Positions 22,505 through 36,133 are shown, numbered from the stretch's first letter. The stretch: 64,000 bases of DNA from Amaranthus tricolor (GCF_026212465.1 NC_080053.1:17724235-17788234); one strand, 5' to 3'. The notes: a model not told the origin generated them from the letters alone. Made by a program: numbers and translations.

Positions 22505-23250
22505 TGAGCTGTCAGTGCAACTTCAGTTTGAGTTAAAATTCAATATCTTGTAGACTGGCGCAGATTAACCAGGTCAATGAAATTGACCGATGAAGCTTTC
22601 TTGCTCTACAAGGATATGTTGAGGCGTGCCATATATAAATATAAGGCTTCATTCAAGGATTAAGATTGCAGCACTTCTTACAATTTGCTCTCTTGTTGAA
22701 TTAAGATCTAAACGTTCATAAAGTGTAGTAATTCTTGGGTCATCTAACTCTTACATTTTTTAATAGGATTTAGTGTTAAAAAAAAAGAGTTAGAACTTTG
22801 ATTGATTGATACGCCTAACCTTGGAATACTTTTTAAAGTGTTCAACTTGTAATCTCTATTGTGGGATTGGGATTTATGCTTTTATTAAGGGAACTTGTAA
22901 GACGTTCTTCAAGGAGAAGAACGTGATGAGAGAAGATAGAGAGATCTTCTAGATTGTCTTAAAGTTCATTAATAAAAGGCGTTGAATCCTACGAGTTGGA
23001 AGAGAACCTATAGGTGGGAAGTAGGTTGTTTAGAACCAAACCTCGTTAACATATGTGTGTTATTGTTTAAGTTCATTTTCGCACTTGCGTTATTGATTTA
23101 TCAATCGACCTAAAATTGTTCTAGAAAATAGTTTTGAATGGCCACCCAAGCTCTTGAGCTAACCTTCTAGACAAAAATTTTAAACGGGCATACTCTCTAT
23201 TCACCCCCTCCCCTCTAGAGAGTAATCGATCTCCTATCAACTTTCACGCA
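22505..23250 (+). mobile_element. Possible copia-type solo LTR at the arm boundary
   Basis: Arm homology stops exactly where a segment starting TGAGCTGTCAG begins (22505). A TATA-like CATATATAAATATAAGG lies at about 22629, and a pyrimidine-rich CACCCCCTCCCCTCTAGAG block at about 23205, a common feature near copia LTR 3' ends. A candidate end ...TTTCACGCA at 23250 is followed by TTATT, against TTATA before the start: one mismatch in the supposed 5-bp TSD. No internal region is visible. Confidence 0.4.
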
Positions 23251-23612
23251 TTATTATGAGGTTTCATTAGTCGTTTTTAGCACCTAAATTTTTTATATAT
23301 GTTTGTTCGTTACTAATTATAATTTAATTAGTGACGGTAGTAAATTGAAAAATCTCTACGATTATTAGAAACTTGTTAATTCGTAACGTGATTATGAATC
23401 GTAACAAGTAACGTAAACTTTGGAGGTAAAACTTAAAGTTGAGCAACTACCCATAACAGTTTGAGAAAATTTTAATTATTACCCGACCATGTTACTAACC
23501 ATGATGGGAGTAAATTAAATATTTCATACACATATACAAGTGATTTTTAAACATGAAGTACAAGTTACATAACTTGTTACATGTACAACAATTTTTACCC
23601 AAACTTTAAACT

Positions 23613-23760
23613 CTATCATCATCATACCCAGTGTATCTAGCTCATAGGAAAACTGTGATCAGGGTCTGGGAAAGGAAGGAGGACGGCAACTCATACCCAT
23701 AAAGGAGAATGCGGTCAAAGAGTCCCTCGGCTCAAGAAATATCTTCAAAGGGTAGAATAT
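23613..23760 (-). mobile_element. RTE-type LINE, 3' end fragment
   Basis: On the minus strand the stretch ends with CCCAGACCCTGATCA, then ATACACTGGGTATGATGATG, the 3' tail style of plant RTE LINEs: a conserved CCAGACCC block followed by short ATG repeats. The tail at about 31100-31143 is a relative. The LINE is 5'-truncated and has no coding sequence left. The rest of 23251-24240 is AT-rich DNA with nothing recognised. Confidence 0.65.
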
Positions 23761-24239
23761 AAAATAGTTGTTAACTATAACTAACCTTCTAATTAAAAAC
23801 TCTTAAATTATGTAACCTTAAAGAATTTGTCAACTTAATTATTCAGCTAACTTCAATATTTACAAAATAATAATTAAAATCTTATTTAGAATAATTTTAC
23901 AATGATAATTATGATGAAGAAAATTATAGAAATATATATTTTGAACATGCCATCAATAAAGTGTTTGTGTATAAGTACACCGTATCATCATTTCATAGAA
24001 GGAAGTTTGATATAATGTTTGCACAATAATTTAGCCTCTATTTAGTAAACCTTAAATATAATATATACTCAGATTAATCGATCCATTTAGGAAAGAAAAA
24101 TTATGATTAGTAAAAATTATTTTTTATTAGCAAATATTATTTTAATCAGTGAAATAGAATTATTTTACTTATGATCGTTTACCCAAACTTTGAACTATCT
24201 TAGAGAAACCTTTCTTACGCTATTTTAGGCCAAATTGAG

Positions 24240-27200
24240 GACAAAAAGCACCCCAAATCAGCAGCCAATATGTTTGTCCCCAATCCCCTTAGTAGCTCCT
24301 TGTTCACTTGCACACACAAGCCAATCACACTACCCAAAACCCCTTTTGTTCTACACAAATATTTGAAGCAAAAACACTCTATTTTTTGAATAATGAATCA
24401 ACCATAAACCCCAACACATTTGCTTTCAAGTTCATCCGTGAACAAACACTAGAATCGTTCAAACTTTCAACTATTAAAATACCTTCTTTTCTCATCAAAC
24501 CTTCTTCAAAAACCCATCTAAAACTTCTGAAAATTTATGTTTATAAACTCAAATCTTCCATAAAAATAATCTTCATTTCAAGAGCTTTTCATAGACACCA
24601 AACTTGAAGAAATTCATCAAGTATAGAGTAAGTTACGTTCATTTCTTTCTTCCACTACTTTTTGTTAGAACTTGTTCATGTAAAACATTTTTTTACATGA
24701 ATCCTTCTATAAATTAAGATCATTATAAAATGGGTGTTTTATTTCTAAGACTAAGAAAATCATCCCTTATAAATCTATAAAAATCGGCTATATAGAAAAT
24801 AAGAAGATGAATTTCAACAAACATATAAATTTTCTTACTTTAAGGAATTAAGTAAAATTATGAGACAGGATTAAGTATGTTGCTCAACATAATAAGTATA
24901 CTCCAAATATGTTAAAATCATCACAAGAATTAATTTAACAACTCCAACTAAGGAAAGTTAAGTGCAAGTTAGAAATCTAAAATTATTATTGATTTTTAGA
25001 TGAATGCACTATGTTTAGTTGAAGAGTTGGAGTTGACACTTGAAGGGCAAGGACCCGAAGTTGGAACCACTTCTAAGAATGTATAGGAGCTTACGTGGGA
25101 GCTTACGGAATATTTATATAGGCTTGGAGTTGAGGTATATTATATAGGGTGATTTTCAAAGGATTTAAGAACAATTTGGAAAGTTTGTGTTATAAATTTG
25201 TTTTTAAAAATGAAATTCCCAAAGAGAAGTTCTTAAATCAAAGAGAAGTTCTTAAATCTTGAAAAATGATATCAAAATGATAATTTTAAATATGGAATAA
25301 TTTATTACATGTATTATTATTGTGGGCATCATACATGTTAATTTTATGAATTGTTGTATGTTTAAAGGCATGTTTAACACTACTTTGTGAAAGTTATTGT
25401 GATGGAAATGATTATATGAGCTTTGAAAATATTTGAAATTCATTTTAAAAGTAATTTCCAGTAGCTATATGTTAAAAAATCTCTTGGATATTTTTGTTGA
25501 AATTTATTCGTTAAATTGATATTTTAATGGATTTTAAGGTGTTAAATACTCTTATTATAAAACATGGTATTAGATAAACTTTTGATCATCAAAAATAATT
25601 AATAAAACCATATTATAATGTCTGCAACAAGATTTGGCCAGAATATATTTAGTTTGGAATTTTTCATGATTTTGAGCAATCCTTAAATTATTTATCGGTA
25701 AATTGTGAAATAGTAAAATATAAAATAATTACAAAATAGAGACATATGGATTTGAAATTTTTATCACATACTCATATGGACAGTAACTAAAATTGGTTAA
25801 ACTACGGGAAGATTTTGTTGAAGTTAAAGACCTTAATAATTTTTACACGGTTATTAATAATCGGTAAGTTAGAAAACGGTAAAATATAAAATAAATACTA
25901 AATAATGTCTTTTAGACATGCAAATTTTATGAGACATTTATATAAATATTAGATACATGTTGAAAATTTTATATGGATTTTCGTGACCATATATAGACTT
26001 AAATAAATTTTATTCTGTTTATCGGTAAAATAACGATATTAATTATTAAAAATACCCCACATGATTTTAATGGTTATTTAAAATTTTATACCCCTTAAAA
26101 TAGCTTCTGGAACATCATAGACTTTTTATATATTTTATTCGGACTCAAATAATTTTAAACCTATTTTATTCTATTTATCGATAAAATGTCTATACAAAAT
26201 AATAAAACATCATACTTTTATAAGTTTGAATAGCCTAATAAACATGTTATATGCCTTATGGAACTTTGATGTATTTTATTAAGCTAATTATTAATTATTT
26301 ACTAATTTATCAAACTAATAATAACTTGTTGAATTATTAAAAGGTGTAATATTAATAATTAAATTTGAGTAAAAATAGAACTATATAAAAAAATTATAAT
26401 TGTATTAGTAACCTACTGCCTCATAGTATAAAACAATTTTAATTTAGATGGTTTATAAATTTCATGGATTTAAGACATCATTTAAATAACAGTAAATACC
26501 TAAATTGTTGAAAGTAATTGTAAAATCGTTATAAATTGAGATAACGAATTATAATCTGATGGGACCACCTTAAATTCATTTTAAATAAGGTATTATAATT
26601 ACTTGATTAATTTGGGCCTTGTTGGAGAATTAATATGTATTTTGTAAACCAATTAGCGATTTTATTACCGGCAAAACTATCTCGTATCTAAGAAAATAGT
26701 GTTTTATGAAATCTTCTGTGATAATGATTTTATAGACTTACGAAATATATTCTAGTTGTTTTGAATGAATTTCAAAACTTTTTTAAGTTATATTTACTTT
26801 AAGAAGGATTGAAACGAAACATTTTATTGGTTTCCTTGAAAAATTGTATTGAACTTTAATCACTTTTTGTTACAATGCATTTTCATACGTGCTAGTGATG
26901 CCCCAATATAATACAAAGGTTATGTTTGAGGATATGATTATGCTAAGTATGTTTTACCATGTGGGAAAGATTATGATTTGATTTTGCTATGTCGCAATAA
27001 AGTATGTTTTGCTATGTTGCAAATAAAAGATGTTTATCATATGAAAAAAGTTAATATTTTTGACTTTTCAAATGCAATTGAAATTACTAGATATATATTA
27101 CATACAAAAATGTTTTAGCCCAAATGGCGGGTACATATGCCACAACAAATGTTTTGTGCATGATTAAACGACTCACCAATGCTGAGCGCGTATTGTTTAC

Positions 27201-28502
27201 AATACCATTGTTTTACACTTGCCGGACATGTCGCGGACGGTAAACCAACTACCAAATGAGTCACAGGATGACTTATAGAGTACCCATGCAAACTTATGAT
27301 ATGAGTTTGAAATTGATTTGGATCCATTGAGATCTTATGATTTTTGATGAAAAATGAGAATTTGAAATTATTATAGAACCATCGAACTGGGTTTGAATGA
27401 TAATATGATTTATCAAATGAAAAAAGGATATTTCAAAATGAATTTACTCAAATAAAAAGGGTTTTAATAACTTGTTTGACGGACACTAGTGTGTTTATAC
27501 TCAGCCTTTTTGCTGATACTATGCTTTGTATGTTTTTTTTTCCAGTGGTTTTGTTTTTAGAGTAAACCCCTATGGCACCTTGACGGAAAATGGATATGCG
27601 AGTGGAAGATGAACCCGAGTTGGAATATGACTACCCTTTTGTTAAGATCTCTTTATTGTATTTGAGAGACTATTAGTTTAGTTGTTTAGGTTTGGACTAT
27701 TTTAAGGATGTAATTTAAACTTTGGACTTATTTCGATTTAGTTGTAATTTTCCTTTATTTTAGACAGTTAAAACTTTTGTTATATTGCTTTGGTTTGGGT
27801 TCAAGTATTCTTCTTGGACATTGGTTTATCCTTTAAGTAACCCCTTAATTGTGTTGGCAAAATTTAGCTTCCGCTTGATTAATACTAAATTCCAGTTAGT
27901 GTTTGCCTTCATAATTCGAGGCGGTTACAATTGGTTTCAGAGCCAAGGCTTCAGAAGCTTGTCTAAAATACTAGGAAAATTGGAGAACTAGTTTAACTTA
28001 GAGAAGTTGAAGTTCGGAGTAACTAATGGAAGTCATTAGGAAATGAACTGATAATTAAAGGATTATTGGTAAAGAAAGGATTTAAATTGTAAGTTTAACT
28101 TAAATCAGATTTATCGACTAAATACCGTTAGTAAACTAGGTGTCTTAAAAGTTCCTTGTAAGCAAATCATGATCTAATTATGTGGCTAAGTTGCCTAAGC
28201 ATGATGGTAAATTAAGTTGAAGGTAAAGTCGTCATTAAAAGTGTTGAAACTATTGAATAAGTTATCCAATAGGATGGAAATTGATTAAGCTAGTAAGCTA
28301 CTAATTCAATAAAAGTTAAGAAAGAGTGTTATGCATGTGCATATCTATTTGTGTTAAAGACATAATTATTAATTAGTTGTTACCTCATGACAAGAACCAA
28401 GAAGAAATTGGGGAGGGAATGGATCCCCAAGCCCAGTTGAATCTCCTAACCGAGCAACTTAGAGTCATGCAAGAGACAATGCTCAATTACTGCATCTCAT
28501 AG
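24240..28502 (+). mobile_element. Long gypsy-type LTR with PBS and gag start remnant
   Basis: The long AT-rich block ends with GGCGGTTACA (27929), followed by ATTGGTTTCAGAGCCAAGG, an altered initiator-Met primer-binding site (TGGTATCAGAGC). About 490 bp later a short gag-like start reads MDPQAQLNLLTEQLRVMQET (28419-28478), with a stop at 28502. An LTR of several kb, with GC-richer islands such as 27115-27330, fits chromovirus (Tekay/Del-type) elements. The left border is approximate, the remaining gag-pol is gone, and no second LTR was found. Confidence 0.55.
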
Positions 28503-28659
28503 CCAACCAACATGCTAGTGTGGATGAAGAGACTAAGTTCTACAATTAACTCCATACTTATAGAAAAATCTATAATTAGTTTAACTTGTTTGCCAAGCAA
28601 ATTATTTATTCAAATTAATCACGTAATAAGACCTGTAAATACTTATTAAAACAAACATT

Positions 28660-28900
28660 TAAATTTAAAACCAAATTTAACTTTATCTTATAAAGACATT
28701 TAACTTAAGTCATCTTATTTCAAACATAATTCAACATATTTTGGACTTAAATTATTTATCAATTAATCACCTTATATCTAATCTGATTTTGGACCTATTT
28801 ACAACTAAATATAATTATCTAATTTATTTGTTTAATTTAATATGTATTTTGAATATCATCATTTAAATGAGTTAAGTCTTCAGTGATCAAATAAAAACTA
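28660..28900 (+). repeat. Diverged third copy of an arm segment
   Basis: This stretch shares the word order of 50000-50195 (right arm) and the reverse complement of about 21920-22100 (left arm): TCAATTAATCAC, then TTGGACC/TTTAGACC, TTAATTTAATATGT and GAGTTAAGTCTTCA/GAATTGAGTCTTCA. It is clearly more diverged than the two arms are from each other, so it is a dispersed repeat older than the duplication. DNA from 28900 to 29440 shows no feature. Confidence 0.6.
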
Positions 28901-29439
28901 TAAGTATACATTGGGTAAACCGAATACAATGAGTTTCAACGCGATACCGTATCATTTGAGAACTTTTGATTCACCAAAAAGTGAGTCTTTTGAGAAAATC
29001 GTCCTTTTGCGTCAGCCCAATGAATTTATAAAAAAATCAAATACAAAACGTAAAGAATAAAAAATAACACCCATCCCTTACTTTCATCATTTTCTCTTTT
29101 CGTTCTCATCATCAAGAAATTAAATTTTCTTTTCTCTTATATATTGTGCCATTATCTTTCTAAATTCTTGCTCAATTTCAGTTTTTTGTTATTTCTTGTT
29201 GACCTTAATTTGCACGTAATGTTAATCTTGCTTTATTTTCATGTGTTTTTAAGTTTTTATTTTTTAGGGGGTTAGGCTTGTAGATTTTTTTAAGTTTTAA
29301 TTTGTTTTGTTATAGGTTATGACTTTAGATTTATGTTTTTCAAGCAACATTTCTTAGTCTGTGGACAATGATGCACCATTTTTAATTGATTTTCTAGGGG
29401 ACCAGAGGAGGTAAGAGGGCATATTCCCAACGTCCAAAG

Positions 29440-31143
29440 CCATGATTAATATGAGTTAAACAGAGGCATAACCACAAATGAAGTTAAAGCTCTTTAAGAG
29501 ATGGGGCGAGCCAAGGCAACCGATCCTGACAGCATCTTGATTGAGGTATGGAGATGTTTAAGAGAAGATGTCATTCAATGGTAGACTAACCTTTTCAATG
29601 TTATTTGGAAGACACATAGCATGCCCGAAGAATAGAGGAGCACTGCACTTATCCCTTTATGTAAAAACAAAGGCGACGCACAAATTTGTGGGAATTATAG
29701 AGGGATTAAACTCCTCATCTACGCAATAAATTTGTGGGAAAGAGTGATAGAGAAGAGGATCAGATAAGAGGCGATGATTAGGGAACATCAATTTGGTTTT
29801 ATGCTAGGGATATCTACCATTATACTGATGAAAAATATAGGGAGAGGAAAAAGGATTTACATATGGTGCTTATAGATTTGGAGAAGGCTTATGATAGCAT
29901 ACCACGATGTATCATCTGGTAGAGTCTAGAGGCTAAAGGAGTCTCGCGGATTCATATTGAAGCTATACGAGACATGTATGATAAAGCATCAACTAACATA
30001 CAAACACCCGTTGGGATTACAAAATCTTTCCCAGTTAGAGTAGGCTTACATAATGGATCGACACTAAGCCCTTTCCTTTTTGTAGTAATCATAGATAAGC
30101 TCTCTAGGTCTATCTGGGAGAGTGTGCCATAGTACATGCTATTCACTGACAATATAGTATTGGTCGCAGAAACTAGCGAAGAGGCTAACACTAGATAAGA
30201 AGAATGGAGGACAGTTTTAGAAAGACAAGGGTTGCGTATAAGTCGTACAAAGACAGAATATTTGAGATGCAATTTTAGTGGCAATGAGCAACATGATGGC
30301 ACAGACATGACAATTGGAAAAGATGTAGTTGCAAGTATGACTAAGATCAAGTATCTAGGGTCTGTTATCCAAAGTGATTGAGAGATAGATGGAGATGTTA
30401 CGCATCGTATACAAGCGAGTTAGCTTAAGTGGTGATCGACTACTGGAGTGTTATGTGATAAGAAGTTTTCGATTAGACTGAAAGCAAAGTTAACAAAGTT
30501 GCCATTAGGCCAGCTTTATTGTAGGGGACAAAGTGTTCGCCTGTTAAGAATATCCATGAACAAAAGATGAAAGTGGCAGAGATAAAAATGCTGAGATGGA
30601 TATACTGTAACACAATAATGGATAAAATCAAGAACCAGGAGTTTAGAGAGAAGTAAGGCATTGCCCCATTATCTGCTAAAATGCGTGAAAATAGGTTAAG
30701 AGGGTTTGGACATGTGCAAAGAAAGACTGTCGGCTGTCACATTAGAAGGATAAAAAGCATCATAGTGGAGGGTAAGAGAACTCGAGGAAGACCTAAAAAA
30801 ACGTAGGTTGAGCAAACAAAGAGCGACCTAAGTGAGCTGCGCCTCTCCCTGGACCTGACTAGGAATAGGAATAGTTGGAGACGTCAGATCCATATTTTAG
30901 ATTACTGATAGTTTCTTTAGTTGTCTTCTTGTTGATTCGTACCTTTTTTATGTAGCTATTCCTTAGTGAAAATGTCGTCACCCATATTCTTTTTATGTAG
31001 GGCTCTCATATGTTTAGGGGTAAAATCGATCGCTTTCCTCTAGTCCTCCCTGTGAAAGGAGTAACAGATATTGATTGTCCGTCACATTGCCTCACCCAGA
31101 CCCTGCTTCCAAGCGGGACATTAGGTATGATGATGATGATGAT
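29440..31143 (+). pseudogene. RTE-type LINE reverse transcriptase, decayed
   Basis: Across several frames the plus strand gives non-LTR reverse-transcriptase motifs: CGNYRGIKLL (about 29690), [21 protein letters not shown] (about 29860-29910, with the first catalytic Asp), a decayed palm core (LFTDNIVLVAE, where the family has Y/F-A-D-D), KTEYLRCNF and KIKYLGSVIQSD. Then come WPVKKIHEQKM-like and GRPKKT-like remnants of the C-terminal domain. Many stops and frameshifts. The tail CCCAGACCCTGCTTCC, then GGGACATTAGG and an ATGATGATG run at 31126-31143, mark the LINE 3' end. The family (plant RTE) is inferred from the C-terminal block and the tail. Confidence 0.85.
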
Positions 31144-33802
31144 ACAGCAAGTGGTGGTGACAATGTTGATACTCTCAATGATGGTGATGAGAAGCAATCA
31201 AATTTTGTTAATAAGGACATTAAGAGGAAAAAGAGAGCCTCTGGTAAGGCCTCCATCAAAGAAAGAAAGCGCAAAAGTTAGTATAAAAGGGCTAAGATGT
31301 GTGTCATAAGGCTTTAAACTAAGGAGGGAGTGCAAGTTTTCTTGTTCAATTGATATTCTAGGACTTAAGTAGGCTTCTTCAAGTAGTTTTCTTCTGTTGA
31401 GCATGCATATCAGCAATTACATTAGGGGTTTATAGATCTTAAAGTAGGTGTTATTAATCAAACTTAAGTGTTTATTTTATTGAAAGTAGGTGTTTATATG
31501 GTTAATTAGGTATTTATAATATTGAAAGTTGGTGTTTGTAGTATTAAAATTAATTAGGTGTTTGTAGTAGTATTAAAATTAACTAGGTGTTTATAGTGAT
31601 TATTATTGTAGAAATTTATACTCCCTTCCTTTTTTTTGGTTTGTCCACTTTACTTTTTGCAAACATTTTAAAGCAAATTTTGAGTCTTGATATTTCTTAG
31701 TGCGCATTGTAAAAATTGTAAATATTATATATTAATTTCTTTGCATCAAGAAGAATCGAACAAGATTCTATATAAATATATTTTGTCTTCAATATATACT
31801 TCAAAAATCAAATTTAAATTTCTCTCTCCTAAAGTAGAAAAACATAAAATAGACAAACAAAAAGGAGTGGAGAGTGTAATAATTGCAGTAGATGTTTATA
31901 GTGACTATAGTAGGTATTTAAAATTTGTATAGTATATGCTTGTAAGTTTTAAAGTAGATGTTTAATTATAAAGGTTAATGTAGGTGCTTGTAGTGTTGAA
32001 AGTAGGTGTATATGGTAGCTATTTCTAACAATTATAGTAGGTGTTTTGAGTTTCTATAGTAGTTACTTTTTATGTATATAGTAGATGTTTTGTAAATGCA
32101 TCATGCTTTGTGTTGAGTATGATATTATGAATGCATAGAAGTTTTAGTTGATATATTTTTAATTTGTGTTGCAATGCTGATGAAAGTGTGTATACTAGTT
32201 GCAAACCCTATTTATATATTTGCATTTTGAAAAAAAAAAGGAATTAAAACACTCTTTTACTAAAATTCAAGTGAGAACTAATCTTTTATGAAAACACTGA
32301 AAACAATAATCTCTCAAACGTAACACTGTTTAAACTCAAAAATAAAAACCTTTTTATGTATAAAAAAACAACACTTTTATTTGTTGATTTAACATTTTTT
32401 TTCCAAAATTTTTTAGAAAAATATATTTACTCTATAGAATAACACTTTTTTCTAAAAATTTTAAACTTTTTTTTGTGTAAAAAGTAACACTATTTTCCTA
32501 AATTTCTGTGTAACACAAAAGCAACACTATAAAGTAACACTTACGTGGAACACATTTTTTTTTGACAAAAAGTAACATGTTGATTTATGTAAAATGTATC
32601 ACTTTTTTATCATGCTTTTTATTTTATTTTTGATTGAAATTCTTTCTTATAATAATATTTTTCAAAAAGTAACATGGTTTTCACGGTCTCATATAAATTT
32701 AATCCTTACTTGAAAATTTTCATATCAAAATAATCAATTTTAGTATCAAAATTCGAAAATTTTAACCATTAAATGACTCCTTAAACTTCTCATCATTAAT
32801 TTCTCATTAATCCTCCAACATATTCAATTTCACCATTAATTGACCCCTTAAACTTTCCACCATACCAAAATTTCAAACAAATATTAGAATTCATCTTTAA
32901 TCAACAAATATCAAATGTAACCCTAAATTAATCAATGAAATTTAGAACAACCATTAAAACACAAAGAACATACACAAAAATTAACAAACAACATAAACTA
33001 CATTTTAGTATCAAAATTGGAAAATTTTAACAGTTTAAAGTGGGTAAAAAGCTATGTGAATTTAAAATTTAAAGTGAGGGAAATATTTATTATCACATAA
33101 AAGAAAGAGGAATAAAATTTATTTTAAAAAAATACCTTGTTTTAATGGTAATTGAACTACAGCATGCATCCACAAGTACTCCACAACAATGGAGTTTTGA
33201 AACAGTAGAATAGTGGGTAAAAGGCTTTGTTAATTTGAGAGAGTAAGTGAATGGTTGTGTAAGGTTAAAGGGGTGAGTTGATTAAGTAATACAGCTGGTT
33301 TTTACTACTTCTCCACTAAAATTAATTTATCCGATTATACGTTATTTTGGACGGTTGAGAGTTTTGAATAATAATCAATAGTTGGGAGTTTTATATTTAA
33401 ATCGAGAATAGTTAGGAGTTTTTAAAATAATTTTTCCAAAAAGAATATACATGTAAATCTTTATTTTAATTTAGATAATAAATCATTATCACATAATGAA
33501 TAAGTTAACTAATTTGACTATTTTTTCAATTCAATCTTCCCTCCTATCTATCATTGTTGAAGACTTTGAACTTTATTTGTCTTAATTATCAATAATTACT
33601 ATGAGTATATGTTTTAATATTGTTGTGTAATAAATTATTGATTCACTTTGATAATGATAATATCATAATACATACAAAGATTTAATAATTAAGTTTATGT
33701 TTATAATGAATTAATTTTCTAGCCTTTTTTTGTCTTTTCTCAATATTTATAATTTTTTTCAGTTAGAGATTAAATATATAATTAATTCAAGTACATCATT
33801 TT
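31144..33802. other. Intergenic DNA with degenerate short repeats
   Basis: 31144-31281 continues an acidic then basic open frame (ending KERKRKS) that joins LINE tail sequence, so it is not a credible gene. 31430-32100 repeats TAGGTGTTTATAG-like words at irregular spacing. 32320-32680 repeats AAAAGTAACACTTTT-like words. Nothing else recognised. Confidence 0.55.
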
Positions 33803-34383
33803 TGTTGTGATTGATATAACCACACAATGAATGCATTGTCATGTGGATTTATCTATGCCTTGCAATAGTATTACATTTGTTTTTGTTCCCTTTCCTTGTG
33901 CTATATATATATGTGTAAGGTAGTGTAGTATTTTGTTACAAGACAGAAAATGAAATACAAGAGAAACTGATATAAGTCTATCGCTTATACTACTTTTCTC
34001 CTTATATTCTCCCTACTTTTTAACACGTTATCAGCACCAGCTCTACCCTTAATAATCAAGAAGGTAATATTTTTACAAACCTAATTAAGCATTTTTTCTC
34101 CATCGGTACCCACAAATGGACCAACAATCAAATGGTGTCAACATCATCATCCAAGGTGTTTCTAACACATTTTTATATTTTATAATTGAGCATAATTCCA
34201 TACCCTTCACTACAAACCCAGCAAGGACTGATTTAAATCAACTCCGACATAATAATCCCAATAATACTAATGGTCCACCTGTACCACCAACTCGTAATTC
34301 ACATTTACGGCCAACTAATAATCCACCAGTTCCACCGACTAATATTCCACCGGTACGAACAACAAATAATCCATCAACGCAAC

Positions 34384-34790
34384 TAGAGGTGTTCATTCGG
34401 TTGATCGGGTCGGTTTCGGACAGGTGTTATTCGGTTCGGTTGCATTTCGGATCGGTTATTTTCGGTTGTGTGTTACAACGGGTCACACTCGGGTCGAGTC
34501 GGTTAGTCACGGTTCGGTTAGAGATCGGTTATTCAAGCTATCGGGTTAGCATCAGTTCGGTGTCGGTTGAAGTTCGTGTCGAGTGTAAATCGGTCTCGGG
34601 TTGTCATCGATTACTAATTAATTCGGTTTTTTCGGATACAGATCGGGTTCGAGCTTTATTTTTCGAGTAGTTATCGGTTACGGATAACTATTGATCGGGT
34701 CAATATCGAAATAAGTTAATAGTCGGGTTTTTAATTGATGTATGCTCATTTACTTACAAAAAATAATTACCGATTGTTTTATCAGATATA
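34384..34790. mobile_element. hAT MITE fragment related to the 20.2-kb MITE
   Basis: It starts TAGAGGTGTTCATTCGG and continues TTGATCGGGTCGGTTTCGGA, nearly the reverse complement of the right end of the 20169-21112 MITE. The far terminal repeat is missing and no 8-bp TSD pair was found, so the element is truncated. An ATG frame across 34116-34670 merely runs from copia leader into this repeat. Confidence 0.75.
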
Positions 34791-35012
34791 GCAGATAGGA
34801 GTGTCAAACAGGTCGGGTTGGGTCATTTTCAGGTTCGGATCATATATAAATGGGTCAATAAACCCTTAACCTGAACCTAACCCATTTAATTAATGGGTCA
34901 AAAATTGAAACCCCGACCTGATCTATAGCAGATCGGATCAACCTGCTAATGACCCATTTAACCTACTTTTTTTTAGGTCATTAAATTCATATATTTCAGG
35001 TCATTTGACCCA

Positions 35013-35130
35013 TTTAACCTTAATTAAAGGCTTCCTCCAAAAGTAAATGTATGCCACTTAATGCAGCGAGCACACGGTATTCTTTAGTAAAAGGCGAAAG
35101 AATAGTTTGCTTTGTGCTCACGGCGTGGCT
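35013..35130 (-). ncRNA. U5 spliceosomal snRNA
   Basis: The minus strand from 35130 reads AGCCACGCCGTGAGCAC and then the U5 loop-I hairpin: stem ATTCTTT / AAAGAAT around CGCCTTTTACT, the near-invariant U5 loop that holds exon ends during splicing. The outer stem pairs GAGCACA with TGTGCTC. A single-stranded ATTTACTTTTGG (about 35049-35038) fits an Sm-binding site, followed by a small 3' hairpin (GCCTT...AAGG). Length is about 118 nt, near the family norm. The 3' end is approximate, and no clear 3' box (CA...AGTNNAA) is visible. Promoter elements upstream have the right spacing. It may be a functional gene or a recent pseudogene. Confidence 0.85.
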
Positions 35131-35159
35131 GCGTAAGTTGTTATGAGATTTGTGGAAGT

Positions 35160-35268
35160 GATTTAAAGGATTTTTCTTTTATTAGTATCTTTCATAGCCG
35201 ATGTGGGACAACTTCGTTTGTTATTGAAAGTCATCTTCAGCTGACAAATCCCTTAGCCGATGTGGGAC
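35160..35268 (-). promoter_or_regulatory. Plant snRNA promoter: duplicated USE and TATA-like box
   Basis: The plant upstream sequence element GTCCCACATCG is at 35209-35199 (minus strand). A TATA-like TTTAAATC is at 35167-35160, and the U5 start follows 29 nt later. USE to TATA centre distance is about 40 bp (four helical turns), the arrangement of Pol II-transcribed plant snRNA genes; Pol III genes have three. A second exact USE lies at 35268-35258, part of a 59-bp tandem duplication. Confidence 0.8.
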
Positions 35269-35550
35269 AACTTCCTTTCTTATTGAAAGTCATCTTCAGA
35301 TCACAAATCCCTCAATACATGGTAATTGGTATTATCTTAGTTTGACGAAGTATTTGGCAAATGTTGATCCGTCTTAAATTTAATAAATGGGTTAAACAGG
35401 TTTTTTTCGGATTTAAATATTCAACCTGAACCTAACCCATTTAATAAACAGATCAGGTCGGGTTGACCCATTTAATTAATTGGGTCAAAAATCTAAACCC
35501 AAACCCGCTAATTTCGAGTCGGTTTCAGATCAGTTTAGCAGGTCGGGTCA

Positions 35551-36133
<583 letters not shown>

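Noticed and set aside
24308..24607. 99-codon frame
   Set aside because: Lies inside the long gypsy-type LTR; no recognisable motif.
31010..31309. Acidic/basic frames with a run of Asp and KERKRKS
   Set aside because: They start in the LINE 3' tail; the Asp run is the ATGATG microsatellite read in another frame.
34116..34670. 184-codon frame beginning MDQQSNGVN
   Set aside because: It crosses from copia leader into a hAT-like repeat; no domain and no conserved counterpart.
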